Shown in pieces: positions 23,752 through 32,858 of a stretch of DNA of 53,805 nucleotides. Within the stretch, counting starts at the first letter, position 1, and every line of letters starts with the position of its first letter. The stretch comes from Bacteroides xylanisolvens XB1A (GTDB taxonomy: Bacteria; Bacteroidota; Bacteroidia; Bacteroidales; Bacteroidaceae): positions 1,052,858 to 1,106,662 of the forward strand of contig NC_021017.1 of NCBI RefSeq assembly GCF_000210075.1, written 5' to 3'. Made by a program: the position numbers and the translations under genes. The notes under the pieces were generated by a model, which ran no database searches, was not told the origin of the DNA, and saw only the letters and a list, made by a program, of their open reading frames with translations.

Positions 23752-26079
23752 TTATCGTTTTCTTCTCCTCCAGCATATCCAAATACCACACAGACCAATA
23801 ATAAATGGGATGCCATAGCAATAGATAATTTTGATAGTAGATAGATCCATAGGAGTCAGGCTGATATCTTTGTCGAGATAAGGGGCTCTGGAAGAAGATA
23901 CCGGAAATTTATTATAGCATAGCCAACGGAATGAACCGGGAATCATATTGAAGTTGAATGAATAGATACCCGGTCTTGAGCTTTTTTGTAGTTCGGCATT
24001 GCTGAAACAGTCTGCATCCCCCAACACAATGATCCGTTGTTTTTTATCTTTGGCTTTAATCTTGCGGGTTAACGCTATTGCCGTGGGATAGGCTCCTAAC
24101 TTTTCACCTTGAAGAGAGTCTAATGAAAGGGAGTCATTCAAAAAATCTTTTGTTTGATACTCAATCCATGTCTGTTGGGCGTTGCTTTGTAATAAAACTA
24201 TTGGATGGAATTTTGTTGTATCGACAACTTCCAGAGCAACAGCCGATGGCATGGTGACTGCACTATGCTTCTGCCTGTCAACCATACGTTTGTAGAAGCC
24301 TCCTATACTGTCGGCGGCTATCTGGGTAGCTTTCGCGAGAACGAGGTCTCCGGGATTAACATCAGAAGGTTGTGCAATGATTCCCGGCAACAGTTTTAAA
24401 CCAACTTTCCGGAGTAAAGGATTCATTACTTCCTGACGTCCGACGTCGCCCATAATCATCATATTACCTCCGCGTTCAAGAAAACGGTCTATGATTTCTT
24501 GTTCTTTGGAACTCATGGAAGAACGCATTTCAGCAATAAGTAATATATTGATATTACTTGGTATATCATTCATATCCTTTAGATTCAGTTCCACCAAATC
24601 AAAACCTTGATTAATCATGGAATAACGAAAGCGTCCATGTGTGGCGAAAAGTGAGTAATCCTGATCTCCCTTTTTAGTGGTGGAACGTTCCTGATGTCCT
24701 GTGATGGCGCCTACCTTCACAGGAGTAACAAGCATTTTCTTCAATGCTGCGGAGATTTCTGTTTCAGAAGGGTGATATTCCATATCGTCGAACAAACGAA
24801 GGCGGGCTTGTTCACCGGAGCCACGTTCAACAACCCGCACAAATCGATAATTTTCTTTAGCCAAGTCTATTTTTTCTTTCAGTTCTTCGGCGCTTTTAAG
24901 CTTTTTAGGATTGAAGTTCTTCTTCTTGGCAACTTCATAAGCTATCTCACGAATGTTTTTATTCGGATATTGGCGATAAAGGGTGCTGTCTTTCGGTGTA
25001 GAGTAATAGTAAACATACTCCATTTTTATCTCTGGTTTGAAACGTGTGTACATTTTGAAGCGTGCCATATCCTCTTTTTGCTCTCTTGGAGAAGCGACAT
25101 CAAATTCTTTATCGAAAATATTGACGTAAGTTGTGATCGTCATAGGTCCGGACAATTGCTCCATTACTTTCTGGCTTTCTTCTGAAAGTGTACGTTGTTT
25201 GCTGCGGGTAGCATCATAAAAGCCCATCATTGCCGGACGGGAACTGACAAAGCCGATAACTATAATGGTACATACAGCTAAGGCATAGCGCATTGTTTTT
25301 GAAAAGAGTGAGCGACGTGTTTTTTCATTATTCAGTTTAATGACCGATAGCCAGAGGAATAATAAAATTACGGCAAGGAAATAGATAACGTCATCGCTAC
25401 ATATCAATCCTCCAACCATCTCACTGGCACGTCCTTTAATGGATAGCCAATAAGTAATTTCTCTAAAGAATATGGACTCCTGTCCAATTCCTCCCACATA
25501 ATTGAGAAATGCTAATGCGGAAAGGGTGGCAACAGCTGCCACAACCTGGTAAGATGTGAGTGTGGTCATAAAGAGACCGATAGAACAATAGGTCAGTATC
25601 AACAGAAACATGGATAACAATCCCGCCAAGATAAGTGTAATATCGACATGCGGCACGGAGATAAACATTACGATTGTCGGTAGGGCAAGGATGATGACAA
25701 AGATTAGGGCAAATACCACCATTGAAACAAACTTGCCGGTAATGATTTGAACACTGCTTACCGGTGATGAATAAAGTAGTTTGATAGAACCTGATGAATA
25801 TTCACGACTCATTAAATTCATGGTTAATAAAGGAATATACAGATAAATGGTTTCTTGTATTACTTCATATATTCCTTTGAGACCAAGGACAAAACCGGCT
25901 GTGACGCTAAAAGTGATCGTGTTGCCCAATGCTTTTATTTTTACTATTTCCGTCAGGATATTCATAAAGTCGAATCCTACCTGGCATGTAAATGCGACCA
26001 GCAGCAACCATGCGACCGGTGAGTAAAAGAGTACCGCTAGTTCGGTACGGGCTATTCTAAGTATAAGTCTTAAGTTCAT
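23752..26079 (-). CDS. GldF-GldG fusion ABC-2 permease protein (second copy)
   Basis: 775 residues. Residues 1-260 are an ABC-2-type permease with about six helices (GldF-like; LNLRL-type start, SREYSSGSIKLLYSSPVSSVQIITGK). After another helix near 265-285, residues 290-745 form the extracytoplasmic GldG/ABC-auxiliary domain, and a last helix (IIYCYGIPFIIGLCGIWICW) closes the protein before a basic tail. In gliding Bacteroidetes GldA, GldF and GldG are separate; gut Bacteroides do not glide, so this fused form does something else, probably export or envelope work. It is 12 nt from the paralogue upstream and shares an ATPase with it, suggesting a heterodimer. Confidence 0.88.
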   Translation of the reverse strand: MNLRLILRIARTELAVLFYSPVAWLLLVAFTCQVGFDFMNILTEIVKIKALGNTITFSVTAGFVLGLKGIYEVIQETIYLYIPLLTMNLMSREYSSGSIKLLYSSPVSSVQIITGKFVSMVVFALIFVIILALPTIVMFISVPHVDITLILAGLLSMFLLILTYCSIGLFMTTLTSYQVVAAVATLSALAFLNYVGGIGQESIFFREITYWLSIKGRASEMVGGLICSDDVIYFLAVILLFLWLSVIKLNNEKTRRSLFSKTMRYALAVCTIIVIGFVSSRPAMMGFYDATRSKQRTLSEESQKVMEQLSGPMTITTYVNIFDKEFDVASPREQKEDMARFKMYTRFKPEIKMEYVYYYSTPKDSTLYRQYPNKNIREIAYEVAKKKNFNPKKLKSAEELKEKIDLAKENYRFVRVVERGSGEQARLRLFDDMEYHPSETEISAALKKMLVTPVKVGAITGHQERSTTKKGDQDYSLFATHGRFRYSMINQGFDLVELNLKDMNDIPSNINILLIAEMRSSMSSKEQEIIDRFLERGGNMMIMGDVGRQEVMNPLLRKVGLKLLPGIIAQPSDVNPGDLVLAKATQIAADSIGGFYKRMVDRQKHSAVTMPSAVALEVVDTTKFHPIVLLQSNAQQTWIEYQTKDFLNDSLSLDSLQGEKLGAYPTAIALTRKIKAKDKKQRIIVLGDADCFSNAELQKSSRPGIYSFNFNMIPGSFRWLCYNKFPVSSSRAPYLDKDISLTPMDLSTIKIIYCYGIPFIIGLCGIWICWRRRKR

Positions 26080-26091
26080 CTTTTTCTCTTA

Positions 26092-28413
26092 TTAATTTCT
26101 TCTGCGGAAAAACCAGATGCCAACTCCTATAAGTAAGAGGATAGCTGGTATAATGATTATGAAAATAGTTTTCATTGTACCAATATCTTTCACTCCGATC
26201 GAAAGTTTATTGTCGGTACAATGGGGACGGCGTATGTCGATTGGAAATTCTCCTCCGGAAAGCCAGCGGAAGCTTTCGATAATCAGATTAAAGTTTCCTG
26301 ATCTATATCCTTCGCGTGAAAGAGTCAGTTCGGTGTTGCTTATGCAATCCGCATCACCAGAGATGATAATACGCTGCTCTTTATCTTTCAGTTGGCGTGA
26401 AAGGGCATAGGCTGTGATATAGGTTTGTTCTTTCTCTCCTGCCGAAGCATTACATTCTACTGGTGATTCCTGTAAATCTGTTTGTTCTTTTTCAATCCAT
26501 ACACCTTTGGCATTTGTTTCAAGAATCGGAGTATATTGGAAGCCGTAATCGTTGTCGGAGCATGTAAGGGCTACACATCCGGGCATAGAGACACGTAAAT
26601 CATATTTGGGAAAATCATCTTTGAATCCGAATGTAAGTTTTCCCGATTCACGGGTTGCCTTGGCTAGAATCAGATTAGGAGAGAAATCAGCGGAAGATTG
26701 TGCCAGTTGGTATTCTTCCATTTTGATACCGAGTTTGCTTAAAAAAGGATTCATAACTTCTTGCCTGCCTGTATCGGTGAGAATAAATAAATTACCTCCA
26801 CGAGCCAGGTAAGCCTCCAGTTGATTTTCTCCTTTTTCAGTAAGCGGAGTTCTCATTTCTGCAAGAACCATAATATTGATTAGGGAAGGAATGGTGTCTC
26901 CGTGAGAAATGTCGATCTCGCAGACATCAAAGCCTTGATTAATTAAGGCGGCTCTAGAATATTTCTCAATGGAGAAGTTGCTATAATCGCGGTCACCGGA
27001 TTTGGACACCTCACGTTCACCGTCTCCTTTGATAAAGGCAACAGTGGGAGGAGTTGAAATCATCTTTTTGATGGCTGCTGTAATTTCCGCTTCGGATGGC
27101 GTTGCATCCATATCTTCAAAATCACGGATGAAGGTACGTTTTCCATCTTGCGTTTCCATAATGCGAACAAATGTATTTTGTTCTTCACGCAGGTCGATGA
27201 TTTGGCGGATTTCTGCCGGGGATTTGAATAAATGAGGATTCAAGTTATAAATCATGGTCATATAATCACGCATCTCATCTACTGTTTTGCCTTGAAACTT
27301 AGGATTATTTGCAACGCCGTTGGGGGCGAAATCATAATAATAGACATATTTCACTTGCAGGTCCGGTTTAGCGAGACAATAAGGTTCGAAGATTGTTTCA
27401 TTCGCTTTCTTCATGATAGGGAGGTAGCGATATGATTTGTTATCAAGTAGGTTAACATAATTGGTAATAGTTACCGGTCCTGTCAATTTTGCTAATACGT
27501 GTTGGCTATTTTCGGTAAGTGAGTTTAGTCTAGTGCGTGTTGTATCCCATACCTTAATCATTCCCGGACGTGAAGTGAAATAGCCAATTGCCATTGCTGC
27601 GACAAAAAATCCCAGATAGCTGATTGCTTGCCGGAAACGACTGATAGTGCACCGGTCGGATGTAAGTTTGAAAGTGGTAAATGTCAGGAAAAGGGTTACT
27701 ACGACCACGAAATAAATCACATCTTCACTCCGGATTACTCCATTCAGCATATCGATTGTTCTTCCGTTTATTGACAGCCAATAAGTCAGTTCGCGTATAA
27801 GATCGTATTCCTGGCCGATACTTCCTACGAAATTCAGTATAGCTAATATAATAAGAGTCCCAACTGCTGCTACTACTTGATAAGTCGTGAGTGAGGACAT
27901 AAAGAGCCCGATAGCGCAATAGGCGCATATTAATAAATAGAGTCCTAGAAGGGCGACTAGTACAGGAGCCCAATCAAAAGAAGGGATTACCAAACTGCCA
28001 TAAATAGCACTGGCTATCGGGACAAGCATCAGACAGCAACCAAATCCGATGGCTGCAAGATATTTACCTAATACGATCTGACCACTGGTGACTGGGGATG
28101 AATATGCCAGTTTGATTGAACCCGATGCCGTTTCGCGACTGATGAGTCCCATTGTCAACAATGGAATATAGATGTATATGTTTGATACGACGGAGGACAA
28201 AAAGCCGTAACTACCTAAGAAGCAGATACCGCTCAAAGATACTTCCTTGCCGCCTGACAGATCATAGTCGGTCACTATATTCTCCATCAATGACGTAAAA
28301 CTTGCTGTTGTCAGGAATGAGAAAACAATCAATATGAACCATGCAATCGGCGAATAGAATAAAATAGCCAGATCGGTTCGGGCAATACGCATTATAATCT
28401 TTAAATCCGTCAT
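26092..28413 (-). CDS. GldF-GldG fusion ABC-2 permease protein (first copy)
   Basis: 773 residues from the ATG at 28413, one base after the ATPase stop codon; the longer in-frame start at 28452 would overlap the ATPase gene. Same design as the next gene: GldF-like permease with six helices (MTDLKIIMRIARTDLAILFYSPIAW at the start, SRETASGSIKLAYSSPVTSGQIVLGKYL in the middle), extracytoplasmic GldG-like domain (about 290-740), and a terminal helix ending FRRRN. The two copies align along the whole length but are diverged, an old tandem duplication likely giving a heterodimeric channel. Confidence 0.88.
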   Translation of the reverse strand: MTDLKIIMRIARTDLAILFYSPIAWFILIVFSFLTTASFTSLMENIVTDYDLSGGKEVSLSGICFLGSYGFLSSVVSNIYIYIPLLTMGLISRETASGSIKLAYSSPVTSGQIVLGKYLAAIGFGCCLMLVPIASAIYGSLVIPSFDWAPVLVALLGLYLLICAYCAIGLFMSSLTTYQVVAAVGTLIILAILNFVGSIGQEYDLIRELTYWLSINGRTIDMLNGVIRSEDVIYFVVVVTLFLTFTTFKLTSDRCTISRFRQAISYLGFFVAAMAIGYFTSRPGMIKVWDTTRTRLNSLTENSQHVLAKLTGPVTITNYVNLLDNKSYRYLPIMKKANETIFEPYCLAKPDLQVKYVYYYDFAPNGVANNPKFQGKTVDEMRDYMTMIYNLNPHLFKSPAEIRQIIDLREEQNTFVRIMETQDGKRTFIRDFEDMDATPSEAEITAAIKKMISTPPTVAFIKGDGEREVSKSGDRDYSNFSIEKYSRAALINQGFDVCEIDISHGDTIPSLINIMVLAEMRTPLTEKGENQLEAYLARGGNLFILTDTGRQEVMNPFLSKLGIKMEEYQLAQSSADFSPNLILAKATRESGKLTFGFKDDFPKYDLRVSMPGCVALTCSDNDYGFQYTPILETNAKGVWIEKEQTDLQESPVECNASAGEKEQTYITAYALSRQLKDKEQRIIISGDADCISNTELTLSREGYRSGNFNLIIESFRWLSGGEFPIDIRRPHCTDNKLSIGVKDIGTMKTIFIIIIPAILLLIGVGIWFFRRRN

Positions 28414-28414
28414 G

Positions 28415-29350
28415 TTAGATATTATTTTTAAGTTTTCCCGATAGTTGTGCAAAGATTATGTCAAGAGAGCAGCGTTCCATCGTGATTTCTTTCAGTCGCC
28501 ATCCGTTTTGTATGCTTAAGGCTACTACTCGTTCAGTTATGTTTTCATCGTCATCAAAGCGTATCCGGAATGTACCGGGATAGAGTTCTTCTATATTCAA
28601 CACATGTTCTATCTTTGCTAGTTCTTCTATAGAAGGGGGAAGGGCAAATGTAACGGTGAAACTACTTGGAACCACATAGTTATCAAAGTCTTTCATGCTA
28701 CCTGAAAATACGACTTTACCATGTTCAATCATGCGAATATCATTGCAGGTAGCTTGCACTTCCGACAGGATATGAGTGGAGAGTAGGACAGAATGATCTT
28801 CAGCAATTTCTTTAATCAGATTGCGTATTTCGACAATTTGGTTAGGATCAAGCCCGTTTGTAGGTTCATCAAGTACTACGAATGGAGGATTATGTACAAT
28901 AGCCTGTGCAATTCCTATTCTTTGTTGATACCCGCCTGAAAGATTCTTTATAAGTCGTTTGCTAAAATGGGCAATAGCGCAACGTTCTTTAGCTATTTCT
29001 ACAGCTTCACGAATTTTTGATTTCTCCATTCTCCGCAGTGTGGCACAGTGTATGAGATATTCGTCGACAGTCAAGTCCGGATGGAGAGGTGGTTTTTGAG
29101 GTAAGAAACCAATATGTTTTTTTGCTTCAACCGGATTTTTTCGTAGATCGATGCCATTGATAAATACATCTCCTTCCGTTTGATTTAAAACTCCACAGAT
29201 GATATTCATAGTGGTGGACTTACCTGCCCCATTAGACCCTAACAGACCTAATATTCCTGTTTTTTCAATAGAAAAATTGATATCGCGAATGGCCCAATCT
29301 ACACTATAACGATGAGATAAGTGTTTAACTTCGACAATAGGATTACTCAT
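28415..29350 (-). CDS. ABC transporter ATP-binding protein, GldA-like
   Basis: 311 residues: Walker A LGSNGAGKSTT, Q-loop LPQKPPL, signature NLSGGYQQRIGIAQA, Walker B VVLDEPTNGLDPNQ, switch His in STHILSE. The last 70 residues form the DUF4162-like C-terminal domain usual for ABC-2 exporter ATPases (GldA/CcmA type). It drives the two fused permeases that follow with a 1-nt gap, so the three form one transporter. First gene of this block on the minus strand. Confidence 0.93.
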   Translation of the reverse strand: MSNPIVEVKHLSHRYSVDWAIRDINFSIEKTGILGLLGSNGAGKSTTMNIICGVLNQTEGDVFINGIDLRKNPVEAKKHIGFLPQKPPLHPDLTVDEYLIHCATLRRMEKSKIREAVEIAKERCAIAHFSKRLIKNLSGGYQQRIGIAQAIVHNPPFVVLDEPTNGLDPNQIVEIRNLIKEIAEDHSVLLSTHILSEVQATCNDIRMIEHGKVVFSGSMKDFDNYVVPSSFTVTFALPPSIEELAKIEHVLNIEELYPGTFRIRFDDDENITERVVALSIQNGWRLKEITMERCSLDIIFAQLSGKLKNNI

Positions 29351-29389
29351 ACTTTTTATTTTAAATGATTAATAGATTTCTTATTCATA

Positions 29390-29518
29390 TTACCATGTAA
29401 CTCCTCTTGAAATATCCATCCGGTTCGATTTGATCTTTCTGAATTTCCAGGAGAAATTTATGGTAAAATACCGCCCGAAGTTTTCTCGGTCAATATAACT
29501 GGTATAGTTATCTTTCAT
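29390..29518 (-). pseudogene. Orphan C-terminal tail of an outer-membrane barrel protein
   Basis: An in-frame stretch of 42 codons (ATG 29518, TAA 29390) contains NYTSYIDRENFGRYFTINFS followed by WKFRKIKSN. The end of the intact barrel gene 18 nt upstream reads NYIQNTWTNYYGRFFTINFA then YRFGKVKSN. The match covers the last beta-strand region, so this is the leftover 3' end of a second, related barrel gene. Probably not translated as a functional protein. Confidence 0.65.
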
Positions 29519-29535
29519 TTGGATAGCTATGAAAT

Positions 29536-32319
29536 TCACATTTTATCTGACATCGGCCTATATTCGCGTATGCTTCCATCGTTTGTAGTACCTTCGTAGT
29601 TCGATTTCACTTTACCAAACCGATAAGCAAAATTTATGGTGAAAAACCGTCCATAATAATTTGTCCACGTGTTTTGAATGTAGTTGGAATACATTTGGCT
29701 GTTGAAAGTCCGATGACTATTTAGTAGATCATATGCGGCAATACTAATGTCTCCTTTGCGATTTAACACTTTACAGCCTATGTTCAAGTTTAGGGTGTGA
29801 TTGCGGTTAATCTCTTTATTGATTCCATAATCACGGCTGAAAATGAAATTATAATGACTACTTAGATAGAAGTATTTACATATTTGGCTTATATCAAATG
29901 TTGCTCCTGCCGTTTGATAGAATGTTTTACTTGTATAATTTTCAGTATTGATGCTATGTACATAATGAGTATTGGCACTGATTGTTATTTTTAATCTTTT
30001 AGTTAGATTACAGAGTAGAAAATGTTCGAGCGATGGATCATAGGTACGTGTTGTAGTCTTATTTTCTCCTATATAATATGGGTTATGTTCGTAGTTGAAT
30101 CCGGTAGATAAGGCATATTTGGATTTTATACTACGTATAGGAGCCTGCCATATCAGTTTGCCTTTTATGTCCCAATATCCTTCTACGTTTTCAAAACTAA
30201 TTAGAGAACTGTGTGCAGGTGCTGTGTATTGCAATCCCGATAGATAAGTTTCGGCATTGTAATAGGTTGTCTTTGCAACAGGAGAGTGTTGGCGGATAGA
30301 GGCATTGATAATAACACCTATGGTGTGGTTATGTTTTCCTAACATACGATTGCAATTGAAGAGGAACGAATGTAGATATGATTGTTTTAAGTTGGGATTT
30401 CCACTGCGCAGCATGTAAGGATTGCTGTTATCTATTTGTGGGCGTAACTGCACTATGTTTGGTGCAAAATTATGCAGTCTGTAAGCGGCACTCCATGACT
30501 TTGTTATATCTGTATGCACAAAAGATATTGCTACTGTTGGAGAGATGAATGTTTTACGGTAGTTGTCCATTTCTTTTTCTTTCCGCTTAAGTGTAGTTTC
30601 CTTCAGTCCGGCTGAAATGTCACAACTTGTTTTTTGAAAGGGAAAAAAGTGAAATGAAACTTCCTGTTTTTGTGTCAGGTTATTTATTTTATAACTATAT
30701 GTATTGGCTTCGTCTGTTTGTGGATTTGTGGGGCTCAACATATTCCAGGCGAATTGGTGTTTCCATCCGTTTTCGTATTTAACGGAATAGTCAAAAGATA
30801 TTTGGGTGTCATTTTCTGGATTCAGTATATATATTAATTGCGCATTGCCGTTCCACTCCGTATTGCGGAGTTTTGATGGAATAGTCAGATAAGTTTGTGT
30901 TGTCGAACTTTCTAATGTGTCTATCCGTAATGAATGATTTTTGCCTTTATTTATATCTACTGAACTTTCTAATGTATATCCGATTCTGTCGGTAATACTG
31001 TTGACATAACTGACATCTTCCTTCACATGAAAATTCTTGTTTAGATTATCGTAATGCATCAGGCTTTTCGATGTTTGAAGATTGTTTTCTTCATTATAGA
31101 TGTAAAGCGATTGCCAATCTTTGTTGTTGTTATATGTTATAAGCTGGTTCCAACGGAATTCTCCCCATTTGTCATTTGAATTGGAGAAAGAAAATTCGGA
31201 ATAGTGATTTTGTTTTCTGTCACTGTTGCTATTTTGTTCTTCATAAAGGCGCTGCTGATAATTGTTGCCAGGAAAATAATGTTGTTCGGATCGTGTATTT
31301 GTATTATCGCGATTATATCCGAAAGTGTAAAATGCTCTAAATGTACCGTATGTTCCATTTTCTGTGTCCCATGAGCGTTCCGTAGCCAGATCTGCATAAG
31401 TCGTTTCGTTGTAAGTACTACCAGGATCGGAAATGGAAAGAACATTTTTGATATTATTTGATTTTCGGTTGATATTATTGTGAAATACATTACTTGTGAG
31501 TAAAAATTTCTCGGAGAAAAAGTTAGTGGTGAGTCCGAGCCCTTTACGGAACTTTCCTCTGTCGTTCTTTGAGTCCATGTTGCTGCCTGTACTAGCCAAT
31601 AGGTGTGCTTTCCATGAGCTGATGAGTTTGCTTTTGGTTTCTATGTTGAGCACTCTGGTGAGATCCCCTCTGTACATTAGTTTTTTTGTTTTCGTATTTT
31701 CATATTCATCATAAGCCTTGATTTTTAATACATCTGTTGCAGAAAGATTCTTTAGTGCTGCCATTGGGTCACTTCCGAATATTAGTCTGCCGTCTATATA
31801 AGTTTTGGTTACTTGTTTTCCCATGATTTTGACGGAATGGTCGTCAGTCTCTGTTCCGGGAAGTTGCTCGACTATATTCATAGCGACATCCCCTTCTTGT
31901 ATGTTGACTGCCTTCGGGTTGAATATTAGCGTGTCGCCATTTTGGGTCACAATGGGGATTCTGCCCTTGATGGTGACTTCCTCCAGTTGGATGGATTCAT
32001 CCAAAATTTCTATGTAAAGATTAGAATTCTTTCCAGCTATTATATTTAATTCTTTTTCAACTTTCCGACACCCTATTGCAGTGATAATGAGTTTTGCTTT
32101 TCCTGTTTTTATGGGTTTGAAACGGAATACTCCATTTATGCTTGTTGTTTTCAGTGTGTCTTTTGCATAGATCAAAAAGATATTGGCACCGTCTAATGAA
32201 CCATTAGACCCATTTTCTTGTTTGTGTATAATAAATCCCGATAGCTCATTTGTTTTATCTTGAGCATTTATCGGTAAAGTAATGTATAACAATAAAAAAA
32301 TAGAAATAAATTTTTTCAT
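29536..32319 (-). CDS. Outer-membrane beta-barrel family protein (TonB-receptor-like)
   Basis: 927 residues: signal peptide (MKKFISIFLLLYITLPINAQ), a carboxypeptidase-regulatory-like domain (about 25-105, GANIFLIYAKDTLKTTSINGVFRFKPI), a plug-like region (about 115-220, with VNIQEGDVAMNIVEQLPGTETDDHSVKIMGKQVTKTYIDGRLIFG split over two motifs) and a large barrel of the OMP_b-brl_3 type. These proteins resemble TonB-dependent receptors but form a separate Bacteroidetes family with no SusD partner; substrates are largely unknown. It follows the stand-alone CarboxypepD-like gene and precedes the ABC/Gld module. Downstream lies a second copy of its last strands, so its own 3' end may have been exchanged. 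Confidence 0.85.
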   Translation of the reverse strand: MKKFISIFLLLYITLPINAQDKTNELSGFIIHKQENGSNGSLDGANIFLIYAKDTLKTTSINGVFRFKPIKTGKAKLIITAIGCRKVEKELNIIAGKNSNLYIEILDESIQLEEVTIKGRIPIVTQNGDTLIFNPKAVNIQEGDVAMNIVEQLPGTETDDHSVKIMGKQVTKTYIDGRLIFGSDPMAALKNLSATDVLKIKAYDEYENTKTKKLMYRGDLTRVLNIETKSKLISSWKAHLLASTGSNMDSKNDRGKFRKGLGLTTNFFSEKFLLTSNVFHNNINRKSNNIKNVLSISDPGSTYNETTYADLATERSWDTENGTYGTFRAFYTFGYNRDNTNTRSEQHYFPGNNYQQRLYEEQNSNSDRKQNHYSEFSFSNSNDKWGEFRWNQLITYNNNKDWQSLYIYNEENNLQTSKSLMHYDNLNKNFHVKEDVSYVNSITDRIGYTLESSVDINKGKNHSLRIDTLESSTTQTYLTIPSKLRNTEWNGNAQLIYILNPENDTQISFDYSVKYENGWKHQFAWNMLSPTNPQTDEANTYSYKINNLTQKQEVSFHFFPFQKTSCDISAGLKETTLKRKEKEMDNYRKTFISPTVAISFVHTDITKSWSAAYRLHNFAPNIVQLRPQIDNSNPYMLRSGNPNLKQSYLHSFLFNCNRMLGKHNHTIGVIINASIRQHSPVAKTTYYNAETYLSGLQYTAPAHSSLISFENVEGYWDIKGKLIWQAPIRSIKSKYALSTGFNYEHNPYYIGENKTTTRTYDPSLEHFLLCNLTKRLKITISANTHYVHSINTENYTSKTFYQTAGATFDISQICKYFYLSSHYNFIFSRDYGINKEINRNHTLNLNIGCKVLNRKGDISIAAYDLLNSHRTFNSQMYSNYIQNTWTNYYGRFFTINFAYRFGKVKSNYEGTTNDGSIREYRPMSDKM

Positions 32320-32327
32320 ATTGCTGT

Positions 32328-32831
32328 TTTATAAAAAGTTTAGTGATAGTGTGTGGTTTTATTTGTCTAAGGCTTGTGAACTTTCTTTTAGGAAGAAGTT
32401 CACCACCCTACGGCCTCCAATTCTTTCTTGTTTTGTTTCATAACCCAGATAACTTGCTTGGAGAATTTTTTTGTCGGCCTTAGAAATGCCTATACTATAT
32501 TCTCCATCAATATCAGTTATAGTACCATTAGTACTACCCACTTCGATAACGCTCGCGCCTATTAGTACCTCTTTTCCTCCTTCAGTATAAACAACCCCTG
32601 TGATTTTCTGACTGAAAAGGACCATTGGGGAGATCGGAGATTGAAGTTTTTTGTTTTTGAAAAACTCAGTACTTTTATTGTCTCTTGCCTTGATTATTGG
32701 AGAGGAGGGGGCTTCTTGTGCAAAAGAACACATCATTATAGTAAATATGAATACAATGAATAAAATAATCTGCTTCATAATATAATTTTTTTTATTGTTA
32801 TACATTTTACTATCACTAAACTTTTTATAAA
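32328..32831. repeat. 504-bp segment bounded by a perfect 23-bp inverted repeat
   Basis: The 23 bases at 32328-32350 (core AAAAAGTTTAGTGATAGT) are the exact reverse complement of 32809-32831 (core ACTATCACTAAACTTTTT). They enclose one short CDS and nothing else. No target duplication is visible outside the arms. Size and arm length fit Bacteroides invertible segments or a MITE; in RNA the arms would pair the 5' and 3' untranslated ends of the enclosed gene. Confidence 0.75.
32359..32778 (-). CDS. Stand-alone carboxypeptidase-D-like (SusC N-terminal type) domain protein
   Basis: 139 residues from the ATG at 32778 (signal peptide MKQIILFIVFIFTIMMCSFAQ); an upstream in-frame ATG at 32838 gives no signal peptide. 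Residues 55-135 are a carboxypeptidase-D regulatory-like beta-sandwich (ITGVVYTEGGKEVLIGASVI, TNGTITDIDGEYSIGI, LQASYLGYETKQ), the module that opens SusC proteins. It stops with LKESSQALDK exactly where a SusC continues into its TonB box and plug. Either a remnant of a lost SusC or an independent periplasmic domain protein. It is enclosed by a 23-bp inverted repeat. Confidence 0.7.
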   Translation of the reverse strand: MKQIILFIVFIFTIMMCSFAQEAPSSPIIKARDNKSTEFFKNKKLQSPISPMVLFSQKITGVVYTEGGKEVLIGASVIEVGSTNGTITDIDGEYSIGISKADKKILQASYLGYETKQERIGGRRVVNFFLKESSQALDK

Positions 32832-32858
32832 CATACACGTTGAATGGTAGAGGAAAGG

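Noticed and set aside
32328..32831. Insertion sequence with transposase
   Set aside because: The only CDS between the repeats is a secreted CarboxypepD-like domain; no transposase motif and no target duplication.
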